Positions 49,809-57,395 of a stretch of DNA of 64,000 bases are shown in pieces. Each line of letters begins with the position of its first letter. Position 1 is the stretch's first letter. A model generated the notes under the pieces. That model worked only from the letters and a program-made list of their open reading frames with translations. It had not been told where the DNA came from and did no database searches. Position numbers and translations under genes: made by a program. Source of the DNA: Streptomyces muensis. GTDB lineage: Bacteria > Actinomycetota > Actinomycetes > Streptomycetales > Streptomycetaceae. The stretch is taken from NCBI RefSeq assembly GCF_021474425.1, contig NZ_JAKEIP010000005.1:1-64000 (forward strand), in the 5' to 3' direction.

Positions 49809-50660
49809 ATGACCGTCCAGGCAGAACGCGTTCCCCGGATCATCTCGATGACCAACCAGGTCGGGGGGTCCGGCAAGAGCACCTCAGGCGTGAACCTCGG
49901 CGCGCAGCTGGCCGAGTTCGGCTGGAAGGTTCTGGTCGTCGACGGCGATGACCAGTGCGACGCGTCGTACCAGCTCGGCTACGCCTTCCCCGACCAGCTC
50001 GAGGACCAGAAGACCATCTACGACTGCCTCACCGACAAGAGCGTGAAGCTCTCGGAGGCGATCGTGCCGGCCCTCGCCGGCCCGCTCGGCGGGCCCGACA
50101 CGAAGGTCATCGACAACCTGTATCTGGTGCTCGGATCGCACGAGATGGAGAACGCCGAGCAGCACCTGACGACGGCCATGGCCCGCGAGCTGTGGCTGAA
50201 GAACCTGCTCGCCCCCATCAAGGGCGACTACGACGTCATCATCATCGACTGCCCCGGGAACCTCGGCCTGGTCGTGATCGGCGCCATCCTGGCCAGTGAC
50301 GAGATCGTCGCGTGCATCAAGCCCGGCCTGAAGGAACTCCGCGGCCTCACCCGCATCGAGCAGAAGATCGAGCTGGTGAAGGAGACCTGGGGCGAGTACG
50401 GAGCCCACGCCGAGTTGGTCGGCGTGCTCCTGGTGGACGTTCCCACCACCCGCTCCCAGGGAGCCGTCTGGGACGACGGCAAGAAGATGGTGGAGGAGGC
50501 ATACGGGGACCTGGTCCTGCCGGGCATCCGCCGCTCGACGAAGATCCCGGAGTCGTACGCCCACCAGAAGCCGCTGCTCTACTTCGACCGCGCCGGCGAG
50601 GCCACCGCCGACTACCTCTCGGTGGCCAAGGGCCTGGGATTCAAGCGGATCTCGAAGTAG
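49809..50660 (+). CDS. parA: ParA-family partition ATPase
   Basis: 283 aa, ATG start after GTGGAGATC. The Walker A region reads SMTNQVGGSGKSTSGVNLG: the catalytic Lys is present, but the signature Lys of the deviant motif (KGGxGKS) is Val. LVVDGDDQCDASYQLGY is A', YDVIIIDCPGNLGLV is Walker B, and PTTRSQG fits the later loop. It should polymerise or pattern on DNA with ATP and move ParB-bound DNA. Separate transcription unit from parB, flanked by palindromes on both sides. Confidence 0.88.
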   Translation: MTVQAERVPRIISMTNQVGGSGKSTSGVNLGAQLAEFGWKVLVVDGDDQCDASYQLGYAFPDQLEDQKTIYDCLTDKSVKLSEAIVPALAGPLGGPDTKVIDNLYLVLGSHEMENAEQHLTTAMARELWLKNLLAPIKGDYDVIIIDCPGNLGLVVIGAILASDEIVACIKPGLKELRGLTRIEQKIELVKETWGEYGAHAELVGVLLVDVPTTRSQGAVWDDGKKMVEEAYGDLVLPGIRRSTKIPESYAHQKPLLYFDRAGEATADYLSVAKGLGFKRISK

Positions 50661-50687
50661 GCGGGTGATTGCGGGGCAATCACCCGC
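50661..50687. promoter_or_regulatory. parS-like palindrome, extended
   Basis: The core at 50665-50683 is extended to 12-bp arms (GCGGGTGATTGC / GCAATCACCCGC) around GGG, directly after the parA stop. Confidence 0.75.
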
Positions 50688-50724
50688 GGGGGAGAGGGGT
50701 GAACGCCGCCTGCAGGACGAGGAA

Positions 50725-50743
50725 GTGATTGCCCCGCAATCAC
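50725..50743. promoter_or_regulatory. parS-like palindrome
   Basis: GTGATTGCCCCGCAATCAC. Confidence 0.75.
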
Positions 50744-50813
50744 GCACGCGCCACGGCCCGGCCGTTTCGGCGGCCGGGCCGTGGCGCAGTCCGCGGCAAG
50801 GGCGGGGAGTTCG

Positions 50814-50832
50814 GTGATTGCGGGGCAATCAC
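50814..50832. promoter_or_regulatory. parS-like palindrome, last of array
   Basis: GTGATTGCGGGGCAATCAC. Three sites lie within 172 bp after parA. Confidence 0.75.
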
Positions 50833-50910
50833 TCCGGCGGCCGGGGGAGAGGCCGGGCGGCGTGTTCGCCGTGTTTCCCCACTCTCAACCATCACAAAAC
50901 CAAAGATCAG

Positions 50911-50939
50911 TGTTGGTTGGAACCAACGCGCGATACACT
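50911..50939 (+). promoter_or_regulatory. Promoter with TTGGTT-GG-AACCAA operator
   Basis: TGTTGG, 17-bp spacer, TACACT. A 6-bp inverted repeat with 2-bp centre (50913-50926) overlaps the -35. The nearest gene is 295 bp downstream, so a long leader or a small RNA may lie between; several TTGAC words occur at 51112-51165. Confidence 0.5.
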
Positions 50940-51233
50940 CCCCGTGTCACCGGGGGGTGTGCGCACCTCCCTGGTGGGTCTCTGGCGCCCCTTCGTACGG
51001 CGGTGCGTGTTCTTTGTCGGCAACATCGGACGCGGCAGCTCACGTACGTGGGGGCGCCCCCACATATCTGCCGGAGAGCGTCACGAGGTCCTTGCCCCGA
51101 ACATCACTTTGTTGACAAGTTGACCCTGCCCCCTGGTGCATCCAGGTGGATCTTGACACTCTGGCTCGGCACGGAGGCCACCGGCGGCCGAACCGTGTGA
51201 ACCCGAAGAAGCCTGCCGGAAGAAGGTGGAGTA

Positions 51234-51596
51234 ATGGGCCCCAGCCTGGCCGCGCGAGACGAACCTGGCAAGGAGCACGGCGTGATCCGCCAGCCTTCCC
51301 CGGAGGCAGCCGTGATCCCGCTCCGGCCGGTGGCGAGCGCCGGTGGCGACGGTCGTCCCACCGACCTCCAGGTCGCTGCCTGGTGGGAGAAGATCTTCGG
51401 GGACATGGGTCGCACCCTGACCGACCCGGCCACGGCCGAGGCGCACCGCATCACGGCGGCTGGATTCGGCCTGCTGATAGACGGGGCCCGCGCCGCCGGG
51501 GTGTTGAGCGATTCGCAGGCGACCTATCTGTCGGGGCTTGCGGTTGAGGCGGTCCGTGCACCGGACTTCGTGGGGGACTCCCCGTCAGGTCGATGA
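51234..51596 (+). CDS. Unknown 120-aa protein downstream of par locus
   Basis: ATG start after AGGTGGAG. Disordered N-terminal ~45 residues, then a helical domain (LQVAAWWEKIFGDMGRTLTD, AHRITAAGFGLLIDGARAAGVLSD). No family recognised. It follows the last parS-like sites by 400 bp. Confidence 0.55.
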   Translation: MGPSLAARDEPGKEHGVIRQPSPEAAVIPLRPVASAGGDGRPTDLQVAAWWEKIFGDMGRTLTDPATAEAHRITAAGFGLLIDGARAAGVLSDSQATYLSGLAVEAVRAPDFVGDSPSGR

Positions 51597-51769
51597 GGCC
51601 ACGTCTTGTCCCCGTTCTGTAACAGTGCAGGCCAGTGCTGAATACGCGCAGGTAATTTCTTACCGAACGCATGTGCCCGTGACATGATGGCTGCTTAGAG
51701 AACGCTTACAGATCATTGCGTAGCTCCGCCCTGCCGCGTCCCTCTGCACGCCCCGGGGCCGGGCGCTCC

Positions 51770-52357
51770 ATGGGGGTGGGGAACATGATCGGGCCAGCGG
51801 CTGCGCGGCCGGAAACCGGGGTTCAGGAGCCAGCGGACCTTCTCGACGAACTGGACAGCGCCGACTGGAAGCGCGCGGGTTCGACCGCCGCCGGACCGAG
51901 TCTCGGCCGCTCAGCCACCCGGGTCCACAGCAACGCCCCAGCCAACACCCTGGTGTTGGACCACTTGGCCGCCTGTGACGGCGAGGTCGCCGACTTCATC
52001 GCAGCGGCCCGCCAAGCCCCCGCGCAGCCCGTCGATCCCGGACAGCCCAGCCGCGCCGCCGCGTACGAGCGGGCCCGGGTCCAGGCCGAAGACCTCGGCA
52101 TCGACTGGCAGGAGTACCTGGTCGCGATGGAGTGGCGGCACGCCGTTTCCTCGGCGCTGCTGATGGGGGACACCGAGGTCATCCGGCGCGAGCCCTGCCC
52201 GGCCTGCCGCACCTGGGGGCTGATCTGGGTGGTCACGCACAAGGCCGCCATGTGCGTCAACCGTTACTGCGCCGATCGGGGGCAGCCGCGGATGTGGACG
52301 CTGGCCCAGCTCGCTGCCGAGCGCGCGAGCCGGCGCGTCCAGCGGATCGCCAGCTAG
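51770..52357 (+). CDS. Unknown protein with split zinc ribbon
   Basis: 195 aa from the ATG at 51770; the ATG at 51785 has the better ribosome site (GGGGTGGGGA) and may be the real start. A helical region (VLDHLAACDGEVADFIAAARQ; DWQEYLVAMEWRHAVSSALL) is followed by CPACRTWGLIWVV...CVNRYCADRG, a CxxC...CxxxxC ribbon. Likely nucleic-acid or protein binding. Confidence 0.55.
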   Translation: MGVGNMIGPAAARPETGVQEPADLLDELDSADWKRAGSTAAGPSLGRSATRVHSNAPANTLVLDHLAACDGEVADFIAAARQAPAQPVDPGQPSRAAAYERARVQAEDLGIDWQEYLVAMEWRHAVSSALLMGDTEVIRREPCPACRTWGLIWVVTHKAAMCVNRYCADRGQPRMWTLAQLAAERASRRVQRIAS

Positions 52358-52378
52358 CACCCAGCCGATGCCCCTTAC

Positions 52379-52404
52379 GCGGCCCGCCAGCCCGGGCGGG
52401 CCGC
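52379..52404 (+). terminator. Terminator hairpin
   Basis: GCGGCCCGCC / GGCGGGCCGC perfect arms with AGCCCG loop. Confidence 0.65.
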
Positions 52405-52426
52405 GGACTTGATGACGGGTTATGTA

Positions 52427-52660
52427 ATGCAGTCCTCCCAGCCCCCCACCCCTCCGCCGGACGACCTCGTCGACTTCTTCACCGCCGCCGCGTTCTTCCA
52501 GCCGACCGGTCATCCCGTCTCGCACTCCACGCTCAGGCGCGACGCGGAGGCCGCCGGCGTGAGGATCTGGAAGCGAGGCCGCCGGCACCTCGTGTCCCTG
52601 TCCGACATGCTCATCCTGCACGGCGAGCGCCAGGACGAGAACGCGGAGGCGGACAGCTAG
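52427..52660 (+). CDS. Excisionase-like / MerR-type HTH protein
   Basis: 77 aa from the ATG at 52427. FFTAAAFFQPTGHPVSHSTL then RRDAEAAGVRIWKRGRRHLVSLSDML is the winged-helix order of excisionases and helix_turn_helix_17 proteins (the final 'hydrophobic-S-x-x-D-L' included). A candidate directionality factor for the integrase, although 27 kb away from it here. Confidence 0.6.
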   Translation: MQSSQPPTPPPDDLVDFFTAAAFFQPTGHPVSHSTLRRDAEAAGVRIWKRGRRHLVSLSDMLILHGERQDENAEADS

Positions 52661-52723
52661 CCGGTCCAACCCGCCCTCCTGGCCCGCTTCCTGACGTCTC
52701 GCAGGCTTGCCGCCGCCCGACCG

Positions 52724-52754
52724 CCCCCTCCGGAGTCCCGGAGGGGGTTTCTTC
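52724..52754 (+). terminator. Intrinsic terminator
   Basis: CCCCCTCCGG / CCGGAGGGGG with GAGTC-type loop, then TTTCTTC. Confidence 0.85.
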
Positions 52755-52776
52755 ATGCACACCCAATCCAAACCCC

Positions 52777-52805
52777 TTGCTTACGTATTGGGTTTCCCGT
52801 AGTGT
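52777..52805 (+). promoter_or_regulatory. TTACGTAT-family promoter/operator
   Basis: TTGCTT, 17-bp spacer ACGTATTGGGTTTCCCG, TAGTGT. Nearly identical to the promoter at 60728. Start of the early operon at 52851. Confidence 0.8.
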
Positions 52806-52850
52806 CTGGAGCGCCGACAGAGAACACCCCCGCTACGGATCGAGGATTCG

Positions 52851-53234
52851 ATGGCTGTCATAGCCCCCGAACGCACGATCGGGCTGCCCGCCGAGCGCAA
52901 CCTGGCCGAGCTCAGCAAGGACGACCAGGACCTGCACTGGGCCCTGATGGCACTCCTCGGCTACGAGGGCGGCGCCGCCACCGTCGACGGCGGCCTCAGC
53001 GACAAGGTCGAGCGGCTGGCGATCGCGCAGCAGGCGGCACAGAACGCCCGGATCAGCCTCCCCGCGACGGCCGAGATCGCCGAGTGCAACGAATGCGGCC
53101 TGATCTTCAACGCGGACCACGCGAAGGAGGTCGAGGGCCTCACGCTCTGCGGCGAGCACGCCCACGCCTGGTCCCTGGCCAACGACGAGAACTACGGCCG
53201 CGACGACACCACCTTCGAGTCCCGCTGGGACTAG
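52851..53234 (+). CDS. Unknown early protein with Cys pairs
   Basis: 127 aa, ATG start. N-terminal helical part, then ECNECGLIFNADHAKEVEGLTLCGEHAHAW with CxxC and C...H spacing of a zinc ribbon (~80-105). First gene under the TTACGTAT promoter. Confidence 0.6.
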   Translation: MAVIAPERTIGLPAERNLAELSKDDQDLHWALMALLGYEGGAATVDGGLSDKVERLAIAQQAAQNARISLPATAEIAECNECGLIFNADHAKEVEGLTLCGEHAHAWSLANDENYGRDDTTFESRWD

Positions 53235-53248
53235 CGGCCCACCCAAAC

Positions 53249-53311
53249 TCCGGCTCGGCCCCGCCCGGTTGAGCCTCCACCCCCCGGGGGGATCCCGGGG
53301 GCCGAGCCGGA
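53249..53311 (+). terminator. Hairpin with 14-bp perfect stem
   Basis: TCCGGCTCGGCCCC / GGGGCCGAGCCGGA, 35-nt loop. Probably a terminator or attenuator within the early region. Confidence 0.6.
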
Positions 53312-53318
53312 CCCTCCA

Positions 53319-53356
53319 GGCCGGACGCGCGGCGGCACCCACCCGCGCGTCCGGCC
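53319..53356 (+). terminator. Hairpin with 13-bp perfect stem
   Basis: GGCCGGACGCGCG / CGCGCGTCCGGCC, 12-nt loop, directly behind the previous hairpin. Confidence 0.55.
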
Positions 53357-53403
53357 GCACCAACCGCGAACGTCCGCCCCACCACGGCTGGAGAGGCCCC
53401 GCC

Positions 53404-53820
53404 ATGAAGACCGCCGACCACCTGCGCCGCGCCGTCGAACTGATCGAGAAATACGGCCTGTACACCGGCGACGACAGCTACGTAGGCCCGGACGGCTCCC
53501 TCGACCTCTGCGCCGCGCTGTACCAGGGCGCCACCTGCGTACTGCCGGAGGTCTTCCGCACCGACACCGTCGCCGCCACCGAGGCCATCAAGAGCAGCGC
53601 CTGGGCGATGGCCGCGATCCGCGCCGTGTACGACGCCCTCGGCCCCGAGGTGACCATGCCGGAGACGGACGGCCCCGACGAGGTCATCGACCGCGTCTCC
53701 CACTGGGCCGCGACCGCCCCGTTCCGGCAGGCGCAGCCGCCCACCCGCACCCAGGTGATGGGCCGCCTGCTGCGTACCGCCGAGGCCCTCGACCCGCAGG
53801 CCGCCACGGCCGCCGCCTGA
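53404..53820 (+). CDS. Unknown protein, DUF6197-like
   Basis: 138 aa, ATG start after GGAGAGG. HLRRAVELIEKYGLYTGDDSY...DLCAALYQGATCVLPEVF resembles Streptomyces phage/plasmid DUF6197 proteins (helix, aromatic turn, C-A-L segment). Helical C-terminal half. Function unknown. Confidence 0.55.
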   Translation: MKTADHLRRAVELIEKYGLYTGDDSYVGPDGSLDLCAALYQGATCVLPEVFRTDTVAATEAIKSSAWAMAAIRAVYDALGPEVTMPETDGPDEVIDRVSHWAATAPFRQAQPPTRTQVMGRLLRTAEALDPQAATAAA

Positions 53821-53829
53821 CCGGACGCC

Positions 53830-53859
53830 CGGGTCGGCGGCCGAGCGGCGGCCGACCCG
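53830..53859 (+). terminator. Intercistronic hairpin
   Basis: CGGGTCGGC / GCCGACCCG arms, 12-nt loop that itself is GC-rich. Confidence 0.4.
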
Positions 53860-53885
53860 AGCACCGGCGGACAGGAGACCCCGCC

Positions 53886-54152
53886 ATGCTCACCGCCCGA
53901 CGCACCACCCCCGGCACCTGCCGGACCGTCATGTCCCTGTACCTGGCCGCCCTCGACCACACCAAGCCCGTCGACCAGGCCACCGCGCTCCAGGCCGCCC
54001 GCCACACGGAGCTGCAGCTCGCCTCCCTCGACCGCGAGGTCGCCGCCGTGTACATCGCCGACGCCGCCTCGACCCTGCGCACCGACCCGGACCTGCACCG
54101 CGCGCGCCTCGCCTGGGCGCGCGGACTGGCCAACCACACCGTCCGCCCCTGA
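53886..54152 (+). CDS. Unknown helical 88-aa protein
   Basis: ATG start after ACAGGAGACC. Entirely helical in character (MSLYLAALDHTKPVDQATAL; HTELQLASLDREVAAVYIAD). No motif. Confidence 0.5.
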   Translation: MLTARRTTPGTCRTVMSLYLAALDHTKPVDQATALQAARHTELQLASLDREVAAVYIADAASTLRTDPDLHRARLAWARGLANHTVRP

Positions 54153-54172
54153 AGCCGACACAGGAGCCCGCC

Positions 54173-54418
54173 ATGAGCACCCCGACCGTGAACACCACCA
54201 CCACCGCCCCGGCCGCCGTCGACGCGCTGCCGCCGTACGTCTCGGGCCTGGAGGCCGGCCGCGACGACGCCGCGAACACCGCGGCGGACGTCGTCGCCGT
54301 CCGCCTGGCCTGGATCACGGAGTTCGCCGACGCCGAGTACGCCGACGGCTACCGCGCCGGCCTGGACTTCGACCGCCGTGTGGAGACCGCCTTCCGTACC
54401 CGCCGCGGCCGGGCCTGA
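54173..54418 (+). CDS. Unknown 81-aa protein
   Basis: ATG start after ACAGGAG. Thr-rich N-terminus, then a helical part ending with AEYADGYRAGLDFDRRVETAF, an aromatic-Gly pattern seen in small actinophage proteins. Function unknown. Confidence 0.5.
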   Translation: MSTPTVNTTTTAPAAVDALPPYVSGLEAGRDDAANTAADVVAVRLAWITEFADAEYADGYRAGLDFDRRVETAFRTRRGRA

Positions 54419-54440
54419 CCGCCGAGGAGATCACCGCCCC

Positions 54441-54761
54441 ATGTACACGCGCCTGCTCCGCCGCCTGCAGCACCAACTGCAGCGCCTCGCCGACCGGCTG
54501 CTGATGCCGAAGCCGAGCCAGCCCGCCCCGGTCTATGTCCGCCTGCACGACGACACGGCCATCGACGCCGAGACGGTCCCGGACTGGGACGGCAACTACC
54601 TCGGCCGGCTGACTTTCGGTGGCGTCGTCCTCGAGGGCGACGCCACCGAACTCGCCCGCCTGGCCCAGGAACTGCACATCGCCTCCGAGGTGGCCGCCGC
54701 GGCCAAGGTCATCGACGCCGGCCGCTCCGGCACCCTGAGCCCGAGCGGGGGAGAGGGATGA
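54441..54761 (+). CDS. Unknown 106-aa protein
   Basis: ATG start after GAGGAGATC. Basic amphipathic N-terminal helix (YTRLLRRLQHQLQRLADRLL), a beta segment (YLGRLTFGGVVLEGDATELA) and a helical end. ATGA overlap with the next gene. Confidence 0.5.
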   Translation: MYTRLLRRLQHQLQRLADRLLMPKPSQPAPVYVRLHDDTAIDAETVPDWDGNYLGRLTFGGVVLEGDATELARLAQELHIASEVAAAAKVIDAGRSGTLSPSGGEG

Positions 54762-55321
54762 ACGGCACCATCTCCGTGACCGCGCTCGACCCCGACCGGG
54801 ACGAGCACTACGAGGTCGACACCCGGCCCGGCCAGCACGGCATGTACCAGGGCGTCGTCACCGGTCCGTTCGGCGCCATCGAGGGCGACCCATACGCGCT
54901 TCAGGAGCTCGGCCTGGCGCTGCTGACCGCCGCCGCGAGCGCGGATTTCGCCGCCCGCCTGCGCGTGGACCAGGCCGGCCCGCTCAACCCGCTCGAGGCC
55001 CCCACGCCCGACCTGTCCGAGCAGAGCCCCGGCCAGGCCGCCGCATACGAGGCGTGGACCAACACCACGCTCGTCTGGGGCACGGCCGGCAACGACAACG
55101 TGCCCGTCGAGCCGGGCGACTGGACCGGCGACGAGGACGGCAACGCCATCGCGCTCGTCGACGACTTCACCGACCTGCACTTCACCGACGGCTGCCTGCA
55201 CGCCCGCAGCCGCTGCCGCCACGACCACATCCACACCAAGCCCCTCAAGCACCCCGACGACCTGGCGGCGGTGCGCCGCGAGGCCGAGGAGTGCACCGGA
55301 GACGAGGACCTCACCGCATGA
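54758..55321 (+). CDS. Unknown acidic protein (187 aa)
   Basis: ATG overlapping the upstream stop. Acidic, with an early beta hairpin (YQGVVTGPFGAIEGDPYAL) and a C-terminal His/Cys patch (CLHARSRCRHDHIHTKPLKH). Possible metal binding. Coupled to the next gene. Confidence 0.5.
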   Translation: MNGTISVTALDPDRDEHYEVDTRPGQHGMYQGVVTGPFGAIEGDPYALQELGLALLTAAASADFAARLRVDQAGPLNPLEAPTPDLSEQSPGQAAAYEAWTNTTLVWGTAGNDNVPVEPGDWTGDEDGNAIALVDDFTDLHFTDGCLHARSRCRHDHIHTKPLKHPDDLAAVRREAEECTGDEDLTA

Positions 55322-56121
55322 CCGAGAACTCCCGGACCTACCCCGCCCGGCACGCCGCCTACCTCACCGAGGTCGACGCCCGGCAGGCCGCCGCCACCGA
55401 CGGCGACTGGGGTGTCTACGACCAGGGCACGATGGTCGAGGTGGTCGCCGGCCTGCAGGAGACCGACACCGGCTACCGGTGCCGCCGTCAGATCGCCCGC
55501 CTCGACGAGGAACCGATCGACAACATCGACGACCACGACGACTGGACCGAGGAGCAGGACTACGCGCAGCTCCTGTCCGACGGCACGTTCATGGCGCACT
55601 CCCGCACCGACGTCCCCCGCCTGCTCGACATCGTCGCCGAGCAGCACCAGCGCGCCGAGACCGCCGAGCAGACGCTGGACGCCGTCGGCGAGGTGATCGC
55701 CCCGGCCGGGCAGCCGCGCCGGGTCCCCACCGACCCGGACGCCCCCCTCGCCGAGTCGATCGCCTGGCTCGCCGACCGCGCCGAGGAGCTGGACGCCCGG
55801 CTGCAGCTGGTGCGCGAGTTCCGGATCCCGGTGAAGAACCGGCTCGGCGGGTACGCCGAGGTGACCGTCGAACGCGGCCCGGGCCCGTACGACGACCGCT
55901 GGGCCATCACCGACGGCGCCTTCACCGGCAAGCGGGCCTGGCACAAAGGCGACTGGCACTACATCAGCGACCTCGGCGCCGCCGCGGCGTACGCGCACAC
56001 CATGGACGCCGCGCTCACCCTTGGCGAAGAGGTCGCCGGCCTCGAGGGGATCCGCCTCGACAAGGAGATCGAGGCGCTGCAGAACAGCCAGAGCCCTCAG
56101 CGGCCGGGCGGTGAGCAGTGA
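55318..56121 (+). CDS. Unknown protein with coiled coil (267 aa)
   Basis: ATG overlapping the upstream stop. A short N-terminal domain (~1-80), a coiled coil (~95-130, VAEQHQRAETAEQTLDAVGE) and a beta-rich C-terminal half (YAEVTVERGPGPYDDRWAI). No family recognised. Ends in a GTGA overlap. Confidence 0.5.
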   Translation: MTENSRTYPARHAAYLTEVDARQAAATDGDWGVYDQGTMVEVVAGLQETDTGYRCRRQIARLDEEPIDNIDDHDDWTEEQDYAQLLSDGTFMAHSRTDVPRLLDIVAEQHQRAETAEQTLDAVGEVIAPAGQPRRVPTDPDAPLAESIAWLADRAEELDARLQLVREFRIPVKNRLGGYAEVTVERGPGPYDDRWAITDGAFTGKRAWHKGDWHYISDLGAAAAYAHTMDAALTLGEEVAGLEGIRLDKEIEALQNSQSPQRPGGEQ

Positions 56122-56378
56122 CCAGCGCGACCAGCACCGCCACTGGGAGCGATCACTGGGTGCGCTTCGACCCCCAGGGCTGCGCCCAGAGTTCCTCCTA
56201 CGTCGACGAGATCGGCCCGCTCGCCGAGGACGCCCACAAGCAGTTCGTCCCCAAGGTCGCCGACCGGCGCCGGGAAGCGGCCGAAGGATGGACCATGGAG
56301 CGCCTGACGAAGCAGGAGTGGCGCGAGCGTGCCCTGCCCTGCTTCCAGGGCACGTGCACCCACGGGAAGCGATCGTGA
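56118..56378 (+). CDS. Unknown 86-aa protein
   Basis: GTG overlapping the upstream stop. FDPQGCAQSSSYVDEIGPLAED is followed by a basic helical part ending LPCFQGTCTHGKRS, with Cys and His that may bind metal. GTGA overlap with the WhiB-like gene. Confidence 0.5.
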   Translation: MTSATSTATGSDHWVRFDPQGCAQSSSYVDEIGPLAEDAHKQFVPKVADRRREAAEGWTMERLTKQEWRERALPCFQGTCTHGKRS

Positions 56379-56920
56379 CGGCCGCGACCGTCGCCGTCAC
56401 CCTGCCGTGCACGGACCGACTCGACGTGTGGGACGCCCTGTTCGAGGACGAGGGGTCCGAAGCCCAGGCCGCCGCCCGCCGTACGGCAGTCACGCTGTGC
56501 GCGGGCTGCCCTCAACCGTGCCCCGAGCAGGTCACCGAGGCCAGCGCCCCGCGGAAGGTGACCGAACTGGCGGAGGACTGGCTGCCCCCCTCCCGCGAGG
56601 GCCGCAGCCTGTACACCGGCAAGGAGAAGTGGCACGGCACCGCCGCCGGGGTCCCGACGCACGGCTGCTACTGCCACCGCTGCGTCACGGCGTACGAGGC
56701 CCACCGCGATCGCCACGCGCAGCGCGCCAAGGGCCAAGCCCTGAGCGTCGGACGCTCGTACGTGCCGGTCGCCGACCGGGTGCGGGTCTGGGCGACCGAA
56801 GCGGTCGCGCTCGCCCACCTCGGCCTCACCCCGGCGCAGATCGGCACCCGGCTGTACGTCACCGAGGACACCGCCGAGCAGCTGCTCGCCTACGCAGCCA
56901 GGGAGTTCACCCATGCCTGA
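56375..56920 (+). CDS. WhiB-like regulator with HTH tail
   Basis: 181 aa, GTG overlapping the upstream stop. LPCTDRLDVWDALFEDEG gives the first Cys and the DxF motif. TLCAGCPQPCPEQV gives C-x2-C-x3-C, shorter than the usual C-x2-C-x5-C. CYCHRC (~93) is a second Cys cluster. The C-terminal ~60 residues (VALAHLGLTPAQIGTRLYVTEDT) are an HTH. Probably a diverged WhiB. Confidence 0.65.
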   Translation: MTAATVAVTLPCTDRLDVWDALFEDEGSEAQAAARRTAVTLCAGCPQPCPEQVTEASAPRKVTELAEDWLPPSREGRSLYTGKEKWHGTAAGVPTHGCYCHRCVTAYEAHRDRHAQRAKGQALSVGRSYVPVADRVRVWATEAVALAHLGLTPAQIGTRLYVTEDTAEQLLAYAAREFTHA

Positions 56921-57395
56921 ACTCGCCCCGGCCGTACGCGGCCTGACGGTAAAACAGCCCTGGCCCTGGGCGCTGCTGCAGCCAGGCGGCAAGAACATCG
57001 AGAACCGGACCTGGCCCATCCCGCCCGCCCTGCTCGGCGCCACGGTGCTGCTGCACGCCGGCCAGAAGGTCGACCGCGACGCCCTGAGCGATCCGCGGAT
57101 CACCGCGCTTCCCGACGTACCCGACCTCGACGACTTCGTCACTGGCGCGATCGTCGCGCACGGACGGCTGGCCGAATGCCACGAGGAGAAGGGCGGCTGC
57201 TGCGCCCCCTGGGGTGACCCCACGGTCCTGGACCCGATCTTCCACTGGCAGATCGCCGACCTGCGCGCCATCGAGCCGATCCCCTACACCGGCTCGCTCA
57301 GCCTGTGGCACCCGCGGCCTGACCTCGACCTCTCGTTCCTGAGCCACACACTCCCCAAGGAGGAGGACAGCCGTGTCGACGAACACCGCCATTGA
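56913..57395 (+). CDS. ASCH-domain protein
   Basis: 160 aa, ATG overlapping the upstream gene. GLTVKQPWPWALLQPGGKNIENRTW is the ASCH opening (QPWA...G.K..E.R.W), followed by LLHAGQKVD and GAIVAHGRLAEC and a C-terminal strand. ASCH domains bind RNA or modified nucleobases. The 3' end overlaps the next gene by 23 bases. Confidence 0.8.
   Translation: MPELAPAVRGLTVKQPWPWALLQPGGKNIENRTWPIPPALLGATVLLHAGQKVDRDALSDPRITALPDVPDLDDFVTGAIVAHGRLAECHEEKGGCCAPWGDPTVLDPIFHWQIADLRAIEPIPYTGSLSLWHPRPDLDLSFLSHTLPKEEDSRVDEHRH

Noticed and set aside
44959..50832. CRISPR-like repeat array
   Set aside because: The repeats are 19-bp palindromes at irregular distances (48 to over 1800 bp) lying in genes and gaps, without uniform spacers or cas genes.
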